This document shows positions 43,863 to 55,017 of a stretch of 64,000 bases of DNA, piece by piece. Both the position numbers and the translations under genes were made by a program. The stretch spans positions 10,581,683-10,645,682 of the forward strand of contig JAPTYO010000015.1 in NCBI GenBank assembly GCA_036873135.1, in the 5' to 3' direction. The notes under the pieces are model-generated. The model was given only the letters and a program-made list of their open reading frames with translations, had not been told where the DNA came from and did no database searches. How positions within the stretch are numbered: the stretch's first letter is position 1; each line of letters begins with the position of its first letter. This stretch comes from Clarkia xantiana subsp. parviflora (lineage: Eukaryota; Streptophyta; Magnoliopsida; Myrtales; Onagraceae).

Positions 43863-46800
43863 TTGGGATCTCGCACGGATCGCTACTGCCGATTTCATCG
43901 CGCAAACGGTCACGACACCAATCACTGTCGGGAACTGAAGAAGGAGATTGAAAAGCTGATCCAGAAGGGTAAGCTCAAGGAATTTGTCGGGGATAAGCGG
44001 TGTCGGTCCCGCTCTCGGTCCCGATCACGGTCCCGTTCCCGATCCCGCGATCGGTCCCCAAAAAAGAAGAGAACTGATCCAGAGTCATCCGGTGCTCGCA
44101 AGGAGAGACGGGTTATCAACGTGATTCATGGAGGATTTGCTGCTGGAGGTGATACCTCATCCGCCCGAGAAGTCTATGCCTCTAGAATCCCTACGGCGGT
44201 GGTGCTAGGTAAGAGGTCCCGATCCTGGACCTTGAAAGAAGAGATGGTAATCTCCTTCTCATCGGAAGACCTCATAGGCGTGGAGACTCCGCATGACGAT
44301 GCCTTGGTGGTAACCTTGGATGTGGATGGGTTTGAGATGAAGAGAATTCTAATCGATGGAGGGAGCTCCTCCGACATTCTATTCATGGACGCGCTGGAAG
44401 CTATGGGGAAAACAAAGAAAGATCTGAAGGAGGCAAACTTCCCGATGGTCGGGTTCTCTGGCTCAACCTCCTACCCGCTAGGAGTAATCACCTTACCAGT
44501 GGAGTTTGGTAGCGGGTGGAAATCAGAAAGGAGGAACGTGGAATTTGTCGTGGTTGATTCCGCGGGGACCTACAACGCGATTATCGGGAGGACCACTATT
44601 AATCCCCTGATGGCGGTCGCCTCGACAGTGCACCAGAAGATGAAGTTCCCGACCGACCACGGAGTCGGAGAAGTCAAGGGCGACCAAGTGGCTTCTCGAA
44701 AATGCTATGTTAATGCCACCCGGAGGAGGAGACGAGAGGCCATGACTGTCCTCCAGACAGACACAGATCCCAGAGAAGAGTTTGGGCGTCCCGCCCCCGT
44801 AGAAGATCTGAAAGAAGACGAGATCGACGGACCCCAGAGGAAGGTAAAAATCGGGTCTGCCCTGACTGAAGAGACAGCCCAGAAATTAATCGAATTATTG
44901 AAGGAGTTCAAGGAGCTGTTTGCCTGGTCCCCGAGCGATATGCCAGGAATCAGCCCCGATGTGATCGTACACGAGCTGAAGATAGACCCCGCGATCAAGC
45001 CTATCACGCAGAAAAGGCGTCCGATGGGCACGGACAAGAAGATCGCGATCCAGCAGGAAGTAGGCAGGTTGCTCGATGCTGGGTTTATTAAGGAGCTCCG
45101 ATTCCAGACTTGGGTTGCTAATCCAGTGCTGGTAAAGAAGACTAACGGGAAATGGCGAATGTGTGTGGACTTCCGCGACTTAAACAAGGCTTGCCCAAAG
45201 GACTGCTATCCACTCCCGAGGATCGACCAGCTGGTGGATGCCACGTCGGGACATGAGCTGTTAAGTTTCATGGATGCGTATTCAGGCTACAACCAGATCA
45301 AGATGGCCAAGGAAGACGCCCCCCATACAGCGTTCTACGCAGACAGTGACATCTATCACTACGATGTCATGCCTTTCGGGTTGATCAATGCTGGGGCCAC
45401 CTACCAACGGATGGTGAACAAACTGTTTGGAGATATGCTGGGAGAAACCATGGAAGCTTACGTGGACGATATGCTGGTGAAGTCCCGACAAGCCGAGGAT
45501 CATGTGCACAACCTAACCATGGCATTTGAGCGGATGAGGCTCCACCAAGTTCGCTCAAACCCGACGAAATGCGCCTTCGCAGTCCACTCAGGGAAGTTTT
45601 TGGGCTTCATGGTAAGTCAAAGAGGAATTGAAGTGAATCCTGAGAAGCTGAGGGCAATTGAGGAGATGCAGTCTCCGATAAACCATCGGGAGGTACAAGT
45701 GCTGAATGGCCGACTAGCTGCAATGAATCGCTTCTTGTCCAAAGCCAGCGACCGATCGATGCCGTTTTTCGAAGTCTTGAGAGCCAACAAAAAATTCGAA
45801 TGGACCGCCAAATGTGAAGAGGCGTTCCAAGCACTCAAGCAACACCTTCGCACACTCCCGCCGTTGGCGAAACCGGTTCCAGGCGAGCCGCTCTACCTTT
45901 ATTTGGATGTTTCTGAATTTGCCATTAGCTCTGTGTTAGTAAAGATTGTCGAGGGTAATCAAGTCCCCGTCTATTATGTAAGCAAGGCATTTGCCAAATC
46001 TGAATTGAACTATCCCGCCGTTGAGAAGTATCTCTTTTCGTTGATTATTACTGCTCGGAAGCTAAGGCCTTATTTCCACGCACACGAGATCACTGTGCTG
46101 ACGAACCAGCCTTTGAAGCATTTTTTGAACCGACCGGATGCGTCGGGAAGATTAGTGAAATGGGCAGTAGAGCTTAGTAAGTTTCGGATACACTTTGCTC
46201 CAAGAACGGCAATTAAGGGCCAGGCGTTGGCGGATTTTATAGCAGAATCTACAGCCCCCGATCTGGAAGATGCGGGCCCTGTAGAGGGGGCAACTATGGA
46301 GGTCCCGATAGAGGAACAACCAGAGAGGGCAGAGCAATCAGAACAGCCAAACAAGGAAAATACCTGGGAGATGTACACGGATGGCTCCGCGAGTTCAGAC
46401 GGATCAGGAGCGGGCTTTTTGCTGATACCACCGGGTGAAGGTGAGCCACTCCGATACGCCTTGGCTTTAACATTCAAGGCCACGAACAACGAAGCGGAGT
46501 ATGAAGCTCTTATCACGGGCCTAAAAATTGCTAAGGGCACTGGAATCGATCACTTGAGAGTGAAGTGCGACGCAGCTTTAATCGTGAACCAGGTTCAAGG
46601 GCGATACGAAGCGAGGAGCCCGATAATGAAGAAGTATCTACGAGAGGTACAAACCTTGAAGGAGAGCTTCAAAAGCTTTGATATCGAGGCAATTCCGAGG
46701 GAGGAAAATGTAGAGGCAGACGCCTTGAGCAAATTTGCCCTGGGGGCACCCTTGGAGGAAAATCGGAAGGTGCACTTCCTAGAGAAGGTGATCTTATCAA

Positions 46801-48093
46801 ACATTGACCCAACACAGGTGTGCGCCATTGAAGCGAGATCGGAGGAGGAGCCAACTTGGATGACCCCGATAGTCACGTACCTGACTACGGGGGCAGTCCC
46901 CGATGATCAAGTGGCAGCGGACAGGATACGTCGGATCGCGGCCAATTATGTAATGCTAGACAAACAGCTATACAAGAAGGGCTGGTTCTCGACTCCGTAC
47001 TTGAAGTGTGTGGCAGAACCCGACACCAATCGGATTCTGAAGGAGGTGCACGAAGGGGTCGCGGCTTGCCACGAAGGGGCCCGATCCATCATGAGGAAAG
47101 TGCTGAATTTGGGCTATTATTGGCCCACGATGAACAAAGAAGCAATGGCGATGGTCCGATCCTGCGACGCGTGCCAGAGGTACGCCCCGAGTATCGTGGC
47201 TCCGGCCGCTAATCTGACATCCATCAAGAGCGCGTGGCCCTTCACGCAGTGGGGCATCGACTTGGTGGGACCTCTTCCGCAAGCACAAGGTCAATGTAAG
47301 TATTTACTTGTGGCTATCGATTATTTTTCGAAATGGATAGAGGCGAAAGCGTTGGCCAGAACAACGGGGAACCAGATCGTCAAGTTCCTCCAGACCCACA
47401 TCGTGTCCAGATACGGGATTCCTAAGGTGGTGATCAGCGACAATGGTCCACCGTTTAACGGCTCTCAGGTAAGGGAGTATTTGGAGGAGTTGAACATCGA
47501 GCATCGGACAGCTTCTGTGCGCCATGCTCAGACCAATGGCCAGGTAGAATCAGCCAACAAAATCGTGATGGACGGCCTCAAGAAGAGGGTCTATGCTTTG
47601 AAGGGCAAATGGCTGAACGAACTGGAAAACGTGCTTTGGGCTGTTAGAACGACACCCAAACGATCAACCGGGGAGACTCCGTTTGGCCTCGTTTATGGCA
47701 CGGAGGCTGTCGCCCCCGTGGAAGTAGCTGTGGCGTCCCATCGGATGAGATATTACGAGCCCCTGACGAACGATGAGATGAGACGTCTGGACTTGGACTT
47801 ACTCGAAGAGAAGAGGCGGGAAGCCGATGAAGTCCAAGCTCGCATGCGTTTGGCGACGACCAGGTACTACAATCGGCGAGTGAAGTCCCGACAGTTCTTC
47901 GTCGGGGAGCTGGTTTGGCGTCGCAACTAGTTCACCCATTTTGGATCGAATCAACAAGATGTCACCAAAATGGGAAGGACCTTATAAGGTCGTGGGGATG
48001 CCAGCTCCAAATGCGTACAAGTTGGAAGACCTCGATGGCAGAACGTTGAAGCATTCTTTTAGTGGCGAACACTTGAAGAAACACCATGCTTAA
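43863..48093 (+). CDS. T1 pol: zinc knuckle, protease, RT, dual RNase H, integrase
   Basis: 1355 open codons to 47930, plus a remnant to 48093. Order by residue: C-x2-H-x4-H-x4-C knuckle (about 9-22), an Arg-Ser repeat linker (48-65), aspartic protease LIDGGSSSDILF (about 163), RT (about 370-540, YVDDMLVKS near 532), Ty3-type RNase H (LYLYLDVSEF, about 677), archaeal-type RNase H (MYTDGS near 836, NNEAEYEAL, EADALS), integrase zinc finger (HEGVAACHEG to CDACQRY, 1062-1103), core (GIDLVGP, ISDNGPPFNG, GQVESAN). A TAG at 47928-47930 and a one-base shift at 47940 cut off the last 50 residues (GPYKVV to KKHHA). The region is otherwise intact and is the most likely local source of helper enzymes. 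Confidence 0.92.
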
Positions 48094-48850
48094 AGAAAGC
48101 CGCCTTAAGTGGTGCCCGAAGAAAGTCGCCTTAAGTGGTGCCCGATGAAGTCGCCTTAAGTGGTGTCCGATGAAGTCGCCTTAAGTGGTGCCCGATAAAG
48201 TCGCCTTAAGTGGTGCCCGATGTAAAATCGCCTTAAGTGGTGTATGCTGTTTATCGTTTAATTCGATGTAAGCCAATTTTATGCCATCAATAAATAAGGA
48301 GGTTGCTTCCAAAAAGAGTTGTCCTTAGATTTATGCTAAGTGTAAAAGTCGCCTTCAGTGGTGCACGAAAAAAGCCGCCTTAAGTGGTGCACGAAAAAAG
48401 TCGCCTTGAGTGGTGCACGAGAAAAGTCGCCTTAAGTGGTGCACAATCCTTAGATTTATTCTAAGTATCGAAAAGTCGCCTTGAGTGGTGCACGATATTA
48501 AGTCGTCTTAAGTGATGCGTGATTCTTAGATTTACTCTAAGTAATAATTAAGTCGTCTTAAGTGATGCGCGGGACTAAGTCGCCTTAAGTGGTGCACGAT
48601 CCTTAGATTTATTCTAAGTATCAAAAATTCGCCTTGAGTAGTGCCCAATATTAAGTCGCCTTAAGTGGCGCAGGTTGAAAAGTCGCCTTAAGTGGTGCAC
48701 GATGTAAAGTCGCCTTGAGTGGTGCACGATCTTTAGGTTTATCCTAAGTAATAATTAAGTCGCCTTAAGTGGTGCACGATGTAAAGTCGCCTTCAGTAGT
48801 GCACGATATTAAGTCGCCTTAAGTGGCGCGCGAGATAAAATCGTCAGGAA
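48094..48850. repeat. T1 tandem array (AAGTCGCCTTAAGTGGTGC)
   Basis: More than 20 units of 24-40 bp built on AAGTCGCCTTAAGTGGTGCACGAT, with an inserted longer module (CCTTAGATTTATTCTAAGTA) that is itself an inverted repeat. It lies between the convergent ends of pol and the antisense gene. Non-coding. Confidence 0.92.
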
Positions 48851-49022
48851 GGGCGTACGAGAATGTCTTAAGTGTCGAGGTTTCGACCTAAGCGCGTATA
48901 GTAAAGTCACTCGGAGAAGTGCAACGAAAGAATCGGAACTAAAGAAGTCTGATATTAATAAGGGCTCAAGGGCCCGACGATGACAAAAGAGAAGAAGATA
49001 CAAGGACTCTAAAAGTAAACAT

Positions 49023-51736
49023 TCAAGCTTGGTCCTTGTTGGCAGCGTTGGCAGCAGCTGGGTCCGCGGAGTCGGTAACAGAAGGATCCACAGGGTTGGC
49101 TTCAGGAGGATTGGCTATCGGGGCATCACCACTTGGAAGTTCAGAAGCGTCTTCGACAATTACAGGGGTACTCCCCCCATCACTCTCCTCGGAAAGAGCA
49201 AAATACTTCTTCGCAAAGGGAGCGAGGGAAGGAGACTTGTCGAAATTGATAGCATCCCCGTACTCCAGGTGGAGCTCCTCAACCGCGTTGAAGAGAGTGT
49301 TCTCCACCTCCGCGCCAAAGAACTTCATGGCGTCGGCTTGAAAGTCCTCGGACCTCCGATAGTCCTCCCGGCCCTTTACCTCCGCTTCGGCCAGCTGCGC
49401 AGGAAATCCCGCGATTAGCTCCTCCAGAGCCTTCTTCTCGAGGACTAGTTTGTCCTCGGCAGCCTTCTTCTCCTGGGTCAGCCTGTCCACAGCTGCCCCC
49501 CGCTCCTGCCGCTCTTGCCTCAAGAGCCCCTCGAAGTCCACGATCTGCTGCTGGAGGTCCCGAATCTTCTGATTGAGGATAGCCTGCTCCTTGACAAGCT
49601 TTCCCCGCGAAAACTGGGAGGCCTTGAGATCCTCCTGAAGCTGCTCGCGGACCCCTCGGTCCCGCTCCCGGGACTCATCATAGGCAATTACATACCCGAT
49701 GAGGCGGTTGTAGTCCCCGAGCTCCTGCAATAAGAAGAAAAGGTGTTAATGAACAAACGACCCGATTTATCATCAAAAAGAAAGAAGCGAAGTCTTACCC
49801 CTATGTAGCGCACGGCCATATCTCTGACATCCCGTTGCATATGCGTTCGATTGAGGTAAATCGGATGCCGCATAGTAGGCAGGATCGAACCTGCCAGCAG
49901 ATGCAGGGCGAGCTCCCGATCCTACTCCCCTTGTGTGAGCGGGACTCCTTGAAGCGTCTGGATAGGAGTCCAGGGGGCATTCTCTTGTGAAGAATCAAAG
50001 GGCCTGTAGAAGTTCCCATCAAGAGCAAGAGGAGAAAGAGGACGATGAATGGAAGGACATGCCTCCGTCTCGGCCCGAACAGGGGAAGGAGTGAAGTCAT
50101 GGATGGGCGAGAGCTGCCGCTGCTGCGGGGAAGATGAAGGAGGCGGCCCCTGAGGGGTTGGTTTCAAGGGGGATTGCCCCGACTTCCGACGCTGACGAGG
50201 GGGGCCACCCCCGTCAGTCTCCTCGGAGGAGTCCAAAGTTTCCACCTGACGAAACTGTTCGCCAGTTGGAGCCTTCTCCCCAGCTGAGGAAGGCACCCCC
50301 GCTGAAGGCGGTGCGTCTGCGGAAGCTGCGGCACCCGATGGAGCTCCGGAGCGACCTGCACCTGGAGGATGAGAAGCTTCAGAAAGGTAGTCAGGAAGTT
50401 CATCAGGATTCTTACACCAAATGATACGTCGGGAGACGTATTGATCCTTCCCACGATAATGATAGTAGCCTGCCTTCAAGACTCGGGGAGTTTCGCCTCG
50501 AAGGATTCTTTTGACGTCAGCGATACGGGCTTCCTTGGTCGAGGAAATCAAATCCTTCGGGACCATTCTCTTGTATGATTTAATAGCAAGTCGGAGTTTT
50601 TTACCTTCTTCAGCATTCTGGACATCAAAGAGCTGGTCCAGATCCACCCTCTTCCGCTTGGGTTGCTCCGCTGAAGGAGACCCCGACCTAGCAGCAGTCT
50701 TCTTGGCAGACTTCCTCTTCCGCGAGGGGCGGACAGCATCAGTCTCCCCCTGCTTAAGGAACAGATCGGTCAGCACAGATACCTTCTTGGCTGCAAATAG
50801 TAAACAAAGAAGAGTTAGAAGTTTACCCAAGGGACCATATTAGAAGGGCCGTCGAAGAGCTGCCCCCCAGAAACAATATCGAGGAGTCGGATCCCGGCGT
50901 GCACCAGGTCCCGCTCCACGAGGGAGTTGGCGTTGAGAGGAGTGTAAGACTCCTCCCACCGATAAAGCTGGATAAGTTGGAGAGTTTCAAAATCCTCGTC
51001 GGCATAAGTGTGGAAGGCAGGCGGAGGGTCTGCTGCCACCTCCCATCGAGGCCAGGGAATTGAGGAATGACGGATGAAGAAGTAGCTCTTCTTCCAGCTA
51101 CTGTTGTCGGACCCTGTATCAACCAAGAGTCCCCGACCCTTGACCACCTTCCAGGTGTCATTGGTCCAACCACATCGAGCAAGCTGCTGCTTACTCCATT
51201 TAGGCATCCGAGGGTAGAAGGCGCAAACCCCCGCCTCATTGCACTTCATCCCATAAAAGGTTCTGAAGAGCTGGAGGCTGTAGACCCACTTCTGTCGGAG
51301 GCAGAGGACTTGAAAGGCGTTCCAGAGGCGGATGGCATGGGGAGAAAAGGTAGTGGGGTGCGTTTTGTAATGATGGCACAGCTCGACCAGATTACCGCAA
51401 AAGGGGAATCTGATCCCCGCTGATACTTGTCCCGTAGAGACAAATACCTCCCCTTTCTGGGGACGAGTAACCTCAGGGTTACTCAAGGGGCGATGCCGAG
51501 GATACGGGAAACGAGGTTCCCAGGTGATGGTGATACAACCCTCTCGGAGAGCTGCATCATAAGCAGTATTGGAGATCTCATTTGGAGCATAATCAAAATT
51601 AAAGGGTTTTCTCCCCTCAGAGCTGGAACCGCTGTCTGAAAAGCAACCATGGCAAGAAAATACAGTGGGACTCCTGGGAAAGCTATAAACAAAGAAAAGA
51701 CGAACAAGCAACGAAGGGGGATCCCTTACCAGACAT
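49023..51736 (-). pseudogene. T1 antisense gene (four exons, one premature stop)
   Basis: Exons I infer on the - strand: 51736-51730 (ATGTCTG), 51635-50827, about 50785-49799, and 49724-49023. The total is about 834 residues. Exon 2 holds the gypsy-type transposon domain (GIRFPFCGNLVELCHHY, LFRTFYGM, SYFFI). Exon 3 has a basic nuclear-signal-like stretch (RPSRKRKSAKKTAA) and a Pro/Ser-rich part. Exon 4 is a coiled coil ending acidic with KDQA. One TAG at 49924-49922 lies in exon 3. The exon 3 acceptor is uncertain: the canonical CAG at 50791 gives the wrong phase, and AAG at 50786 keeps the frame. Domain order matches the element B antisense gene. Confidence 0.75.
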
Positions 51737-51909
51737 GATGAAGTAGAGGTTGAAGGAGATGAATGAAACGTCGCCGGAAAGATAATTGGAGAAACTCCAA
51801 AGACCTTTGAAATCACAGAGCTTGGAATAGCAGAGGAATCGCAGAGGAATCGCAGAGAGCTCTTGAGAATTCGAAGACGGTAAAAGTTAAATTATGGCCA
51901 TGGCTAGGG

Positions 51910-51917
51910 TTTTATAG
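51910..51917 (-). promoter_or_regulatory. Likely TATA box of the T1 antisense gene
   Basis: CTATAAAA on the - strand, about 175 nt upstream of the ATG at 51736, inside the element and outside the LTR. Confidence 0.5.
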
Positions 51918-52288
51918 TCGAAGAAGACGATTGAAAGGACACTTCGATCCGAGTCGTCGAAGTCGAAGAGTCTTAATCTGGACCGTTGAGATGAAACGTG
52001 CAGAAGGACAACGGACGTAATGATGAAACGGCCTGAAAAGCACTTTTCAGAAAAGGACAGGCGCGAAAAATCAGGCACGTGGGCTGAAAACGTCACTCCA
52101 TTATCTACTGCATTTAATGCACTGGGGAACCGAGGAGACCCCTAGAACTTAACCGTTATCTACAAAACATTGAGGAAACGTGAAGGAGAAGACTGATAGT
52201 TGAGTAACTGAACCAAGGGAAAGATCCCCGATTCCAGTATCGGAAGATCGGGAGTCGGAAGACACGACGAACTAAAAGTCCCTCATGT

Positions 52289-52300
52289 CTTGGGGGCAAA
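52289..52300 (+). other. T1 polypurine tract
   Basis: CTTGGGGGCAAA directly before the 3' LTR. Confidence 0.82.
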
Positions 52301-52997
52301 TGATGGGTTCGACTATAGCCGTCAGGCCCTTTAACGGTGAGGAAACGGCAAAGAGGCCTACCAGGCCCAAAATGAAGGTCAAGATGACCTAAGGAGAAGG
52401 GTCAAGGGAGTCCCGACGAGGCAAGGTCCCGACAGCTGAGCTAGAAGCTCCCGATGAGAAGCCTTTAAGTAGGCCCCGATGATGAATCCCTGAGAATGAT
52501 TGGCCCTGTTACGATGACGAGGGGCCCCGAGCGGTGACACAACGAGTTAACTCTGGAGTCCCCGACGGGAGTCGGGACTCGTTATCAGAGGATAAGGCCA
52601 AGATACGCGGGGCGTGGCCGAGATACGCGGAACGTGGTTAAGATACACGGAGCGTGGCCGAGATACTCGGGGCGTGGCCGAGATACACGAGATCATGGCC
52701 TAGATAGGCGGGATCACGTCTGAGATATGCGGGATACGGGCTAACCACCCCCAACGGTTCACCAGGTAACTGAGGCATCTCTTCGCCTATATAAGGGCAA
52801 GGGGTCACCTCAGATCGAGTACGTTAAATTCAATACACTTTGAGATTACTGCTTGTCAGTCATACGAGATACTCATTTAAGCATCGGAGAGGGATTCTTG
52901 GTCACCGCCCGGTCTATCCCCTCTTGCAGGATTGCGTGGAGCAAAGGAGCCAGGATTGCCGTCAAAGTCCGTACCGGAGTTCCACCGTGATCCAACA
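52301..52997 (+). repeat. T1 3' LTR
   Basis: 697 bp, lacking two short GTCCCGAC-type segments present in the 5' LTR. Ends CCAACA, followed by the TSD GTACC. Confidence 0.94.
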
Positions 52998-53002
52998 GTA
53001 CC

Positions 53003-53700
53003 CACCTAATAATTATGGCTGTAAAAGACAGGTAATGATCATGCTCAATTATTCTATTATTTATTAGGAATTATTATTTTATAGTTTATTATATTTTAGG
53101 GTAATTTTTATTTTTAAATGCTATTTGGGTTTTTTTTTTGGATCAGAATGCTATTTGGGTTAGTTTTAAGATTTTATATTATAAAACTACTATTACTTTA
53201 GATTTAGAACATTTGCTACTTAAAAATATATTAATTTTATAGAACATTTGGTTATTTATATATGGAAACAATTATATTTTATTTGAAAAATAGAATAATT
53301 TAAGTGTTTTAATATATATTTGTTAATGTATTTTTTAATTGCGCAGTGCGTAGGGTTAGTAGGGTTAGTGACTAGTTAATTATTAAGTTGATATGGATAG
53401 ACTTTTTTTTTTTTTTTTTTCAAAATATGGATGGATATTGGATTATTATTATAATAAAAACAAGATAACAAATTGGAGAGAGAAAGCACAAAAAAGATAA
53501 ACATGTAAATCTACGGCGGCCTGATATTAACTAAGATAGAGACTAGGCTAAGGCAGAGGATGGTCGATTGGTCGTCCGATATTCACTAGCGCGTTAATCA
53601 TCTTGTGCGATGAAGATAATAATTATATTATGAGCCTATAAAACTCAGTCCAACAAAATTGGGCCTGATACCAACACGTGAGGACAGCCCAATCTTGTTC
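53003..53700. other. AT-rich region between T1 and the host gene
   Basis: No gene. 53420-53570 on the - strand matches 32585-32710 (shared TTTCTCTCTCCAATTTGTTATC and nearby blocks), which marks an uncharacterised dispersed repeat. The promoter of the host gene should lie at its right end; I see no convincing TATA box. Confidence 0.6.
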
Positions 53701-53709
53701 TAGCAAATA

Positions 53710-54330
53710 TATTTTCTCAGTTCTCTCTCTCCGAAACGACAAAAAAGGAAGGCCCTCTAAAAATTGACAGTCAAGATAAGCCCTCGCCACCAAACCTCCA
53801 TCTCAGCCGTTGCTTTGCTTGACATTCCCCGCGTTTATTTATCTCCCCCCAATAATAGATACCTCTGTACGTAGACGTAGTCTTCAGCTACTTCTCTAAA
53901 ATTGGAGATCGGTCGGTCTGATCCGTCGTCCCTCAATCGTTGACCCAAATCGCTTCAATCTCTGTTCTTCCTCCAAATCCAGATTATCCTTTCCAAATTC
54001 GAACCATTGAGAGACGAGTTCAGAATAGGGTTTCGAAGCTATGCCTTCGGTTCCCCTTGATCTGCTCTTAAGCCCTACTCTGCCGTCTCTGATGTACTGC
54101 CATGGCGGTCGCTGCTCTTCTCATCGTATGAAACATCTCGAGAAAGGCGATAGGCGTGGTAATCTTAGTTAACATCCGGAGACTCCCTCAATTTTCTTTG
54201 TTTCCTTTTTTGAACTATTTCCAGGTTTTTTTTCGTCTTGATCTCGACTCGATCAACCGGCGATTAGATTTTGTAAGAGAAACTTGATTCGATCTCTGTT
54301 TGAAGTTTCACCGTTCTTCAAATCCGGAAG
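53710..54330 (+). other. 5' UTR exon of the host gene (approximate start)
   Basis: A pyrimidine-rich, CT-rich leader typical of plant 5' UTRs begins near 53710-53730. It ends at a strong donor (GGAAG/GTACGT) with intron 54331-55005 and acceptor TTGATGGCAG. The transcription start is inferred, not seen. It contains an upstream ORF at 54041. Confidence 0.55.
54041..54172 (+). CDS. Upstream ORF of 43 codons in the 5' UTR
   Basis: ATG at 54041 to TAA at 54170-54172, wholly within the inferred first exon, ahead of the main start at 55018. The peptide begins MPSVPLDLLLSPTLPSLMYC. It has a hydrophobic, Leu/Pro-rich first half and a His/Arg/Lys-rich second half with two further Met. A purine at -3 makes the start moderately good. 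Such peptides can repress translation of the main ORF. I do not recognise it as a named conserved uORF. Confidence 0.5.
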   Translation: MPSVPLDLLLSPTLPSLMYCHGGRCSSHRMKHLEKGDRRGNLS

Positions 54331-55017
54331 GTACGTGTGATTGATTATGTTACTGCTGCTGATTTAGTTCTCTGATCTAGTCTAATTTTAGAAATAGCTG
54401 AGATTTTGATTCTGTGATTATTGAAGCCTACTCGTGATCAATGTGTTGATGAATGAATCCCTGTTTGATTGACAGTAGATCATTTAAGTTGAAACTTTTT
54501 TATTTTTTATGTACAACGTACTACATATTATGATCCACGTCTCCCATATGCCAAACTGTTCGTGAAAATTAGGTTTTTGTTAGACTGATAATCTAAAGAA
54601 GATTCAGTTTTGATAATTTTGCTGCTGATTTCGATTTGTTTGAGAGATTCATTAATGGAATTGAAGTTCTTTGTCATATTAAACATAAAGTAAAATTTTA
54701 CTGCTGCTGATTTACTTCTCTGATCTAATTTTAGATATAGCTCTGCTTTTAATTGTGATTATAAAGATTACTTGTGATCCATGACAGATGAGTTATCCTG
54801 ATTAAATAGATACTAGATTTACATGTTCTACTGTTTTAGATGGATGATCCGATTGTTTGCAGCTTGCCAAATTACCTGTAAAATTCTGGTGGTTTTGTTG
54901 AGACTACTGATCTAAAGATCTGAGATTTGTTAATTATATGCTGCAGTTCGGTCGTTTAAAGCAAAAAAATAAAAAATCTCATGTATGAGTCTTTTTTGAT
55001 GGCAGATATCGTTATCA

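Larger units (their letters stand above)
41737..52997 (+). mobile_element. T1: complete Tat-lineage Ty3/gypsy retrotransposon with antisense gene
   Basis: LTRs of 718 and 697 bp in direct orientation, perfect TSD GTACC (41732-41736 and 52998-53002), primer site TTGGCGCCGTCTGTGGG, polypurine tract CTTGGGGGCAAA. Interior: gag with one stop and one frameshift, a nearly intact pol (protease, RT, RNase H, second archaeal-type RNase H, integrase), a tandem array, and an antisense spliced gene. The second RNase H after the first marks the Tat clade. The LTRs differ by about ten substitutions plus two indels. Confidence 0.95.

Noticed and set aside
43840..43870. Programmed frameshift between T1 gag and pol
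   Set aside because: T3, a close relative, has gag and pol in one frame at this position, so the T1 shift is best read as a mutation.
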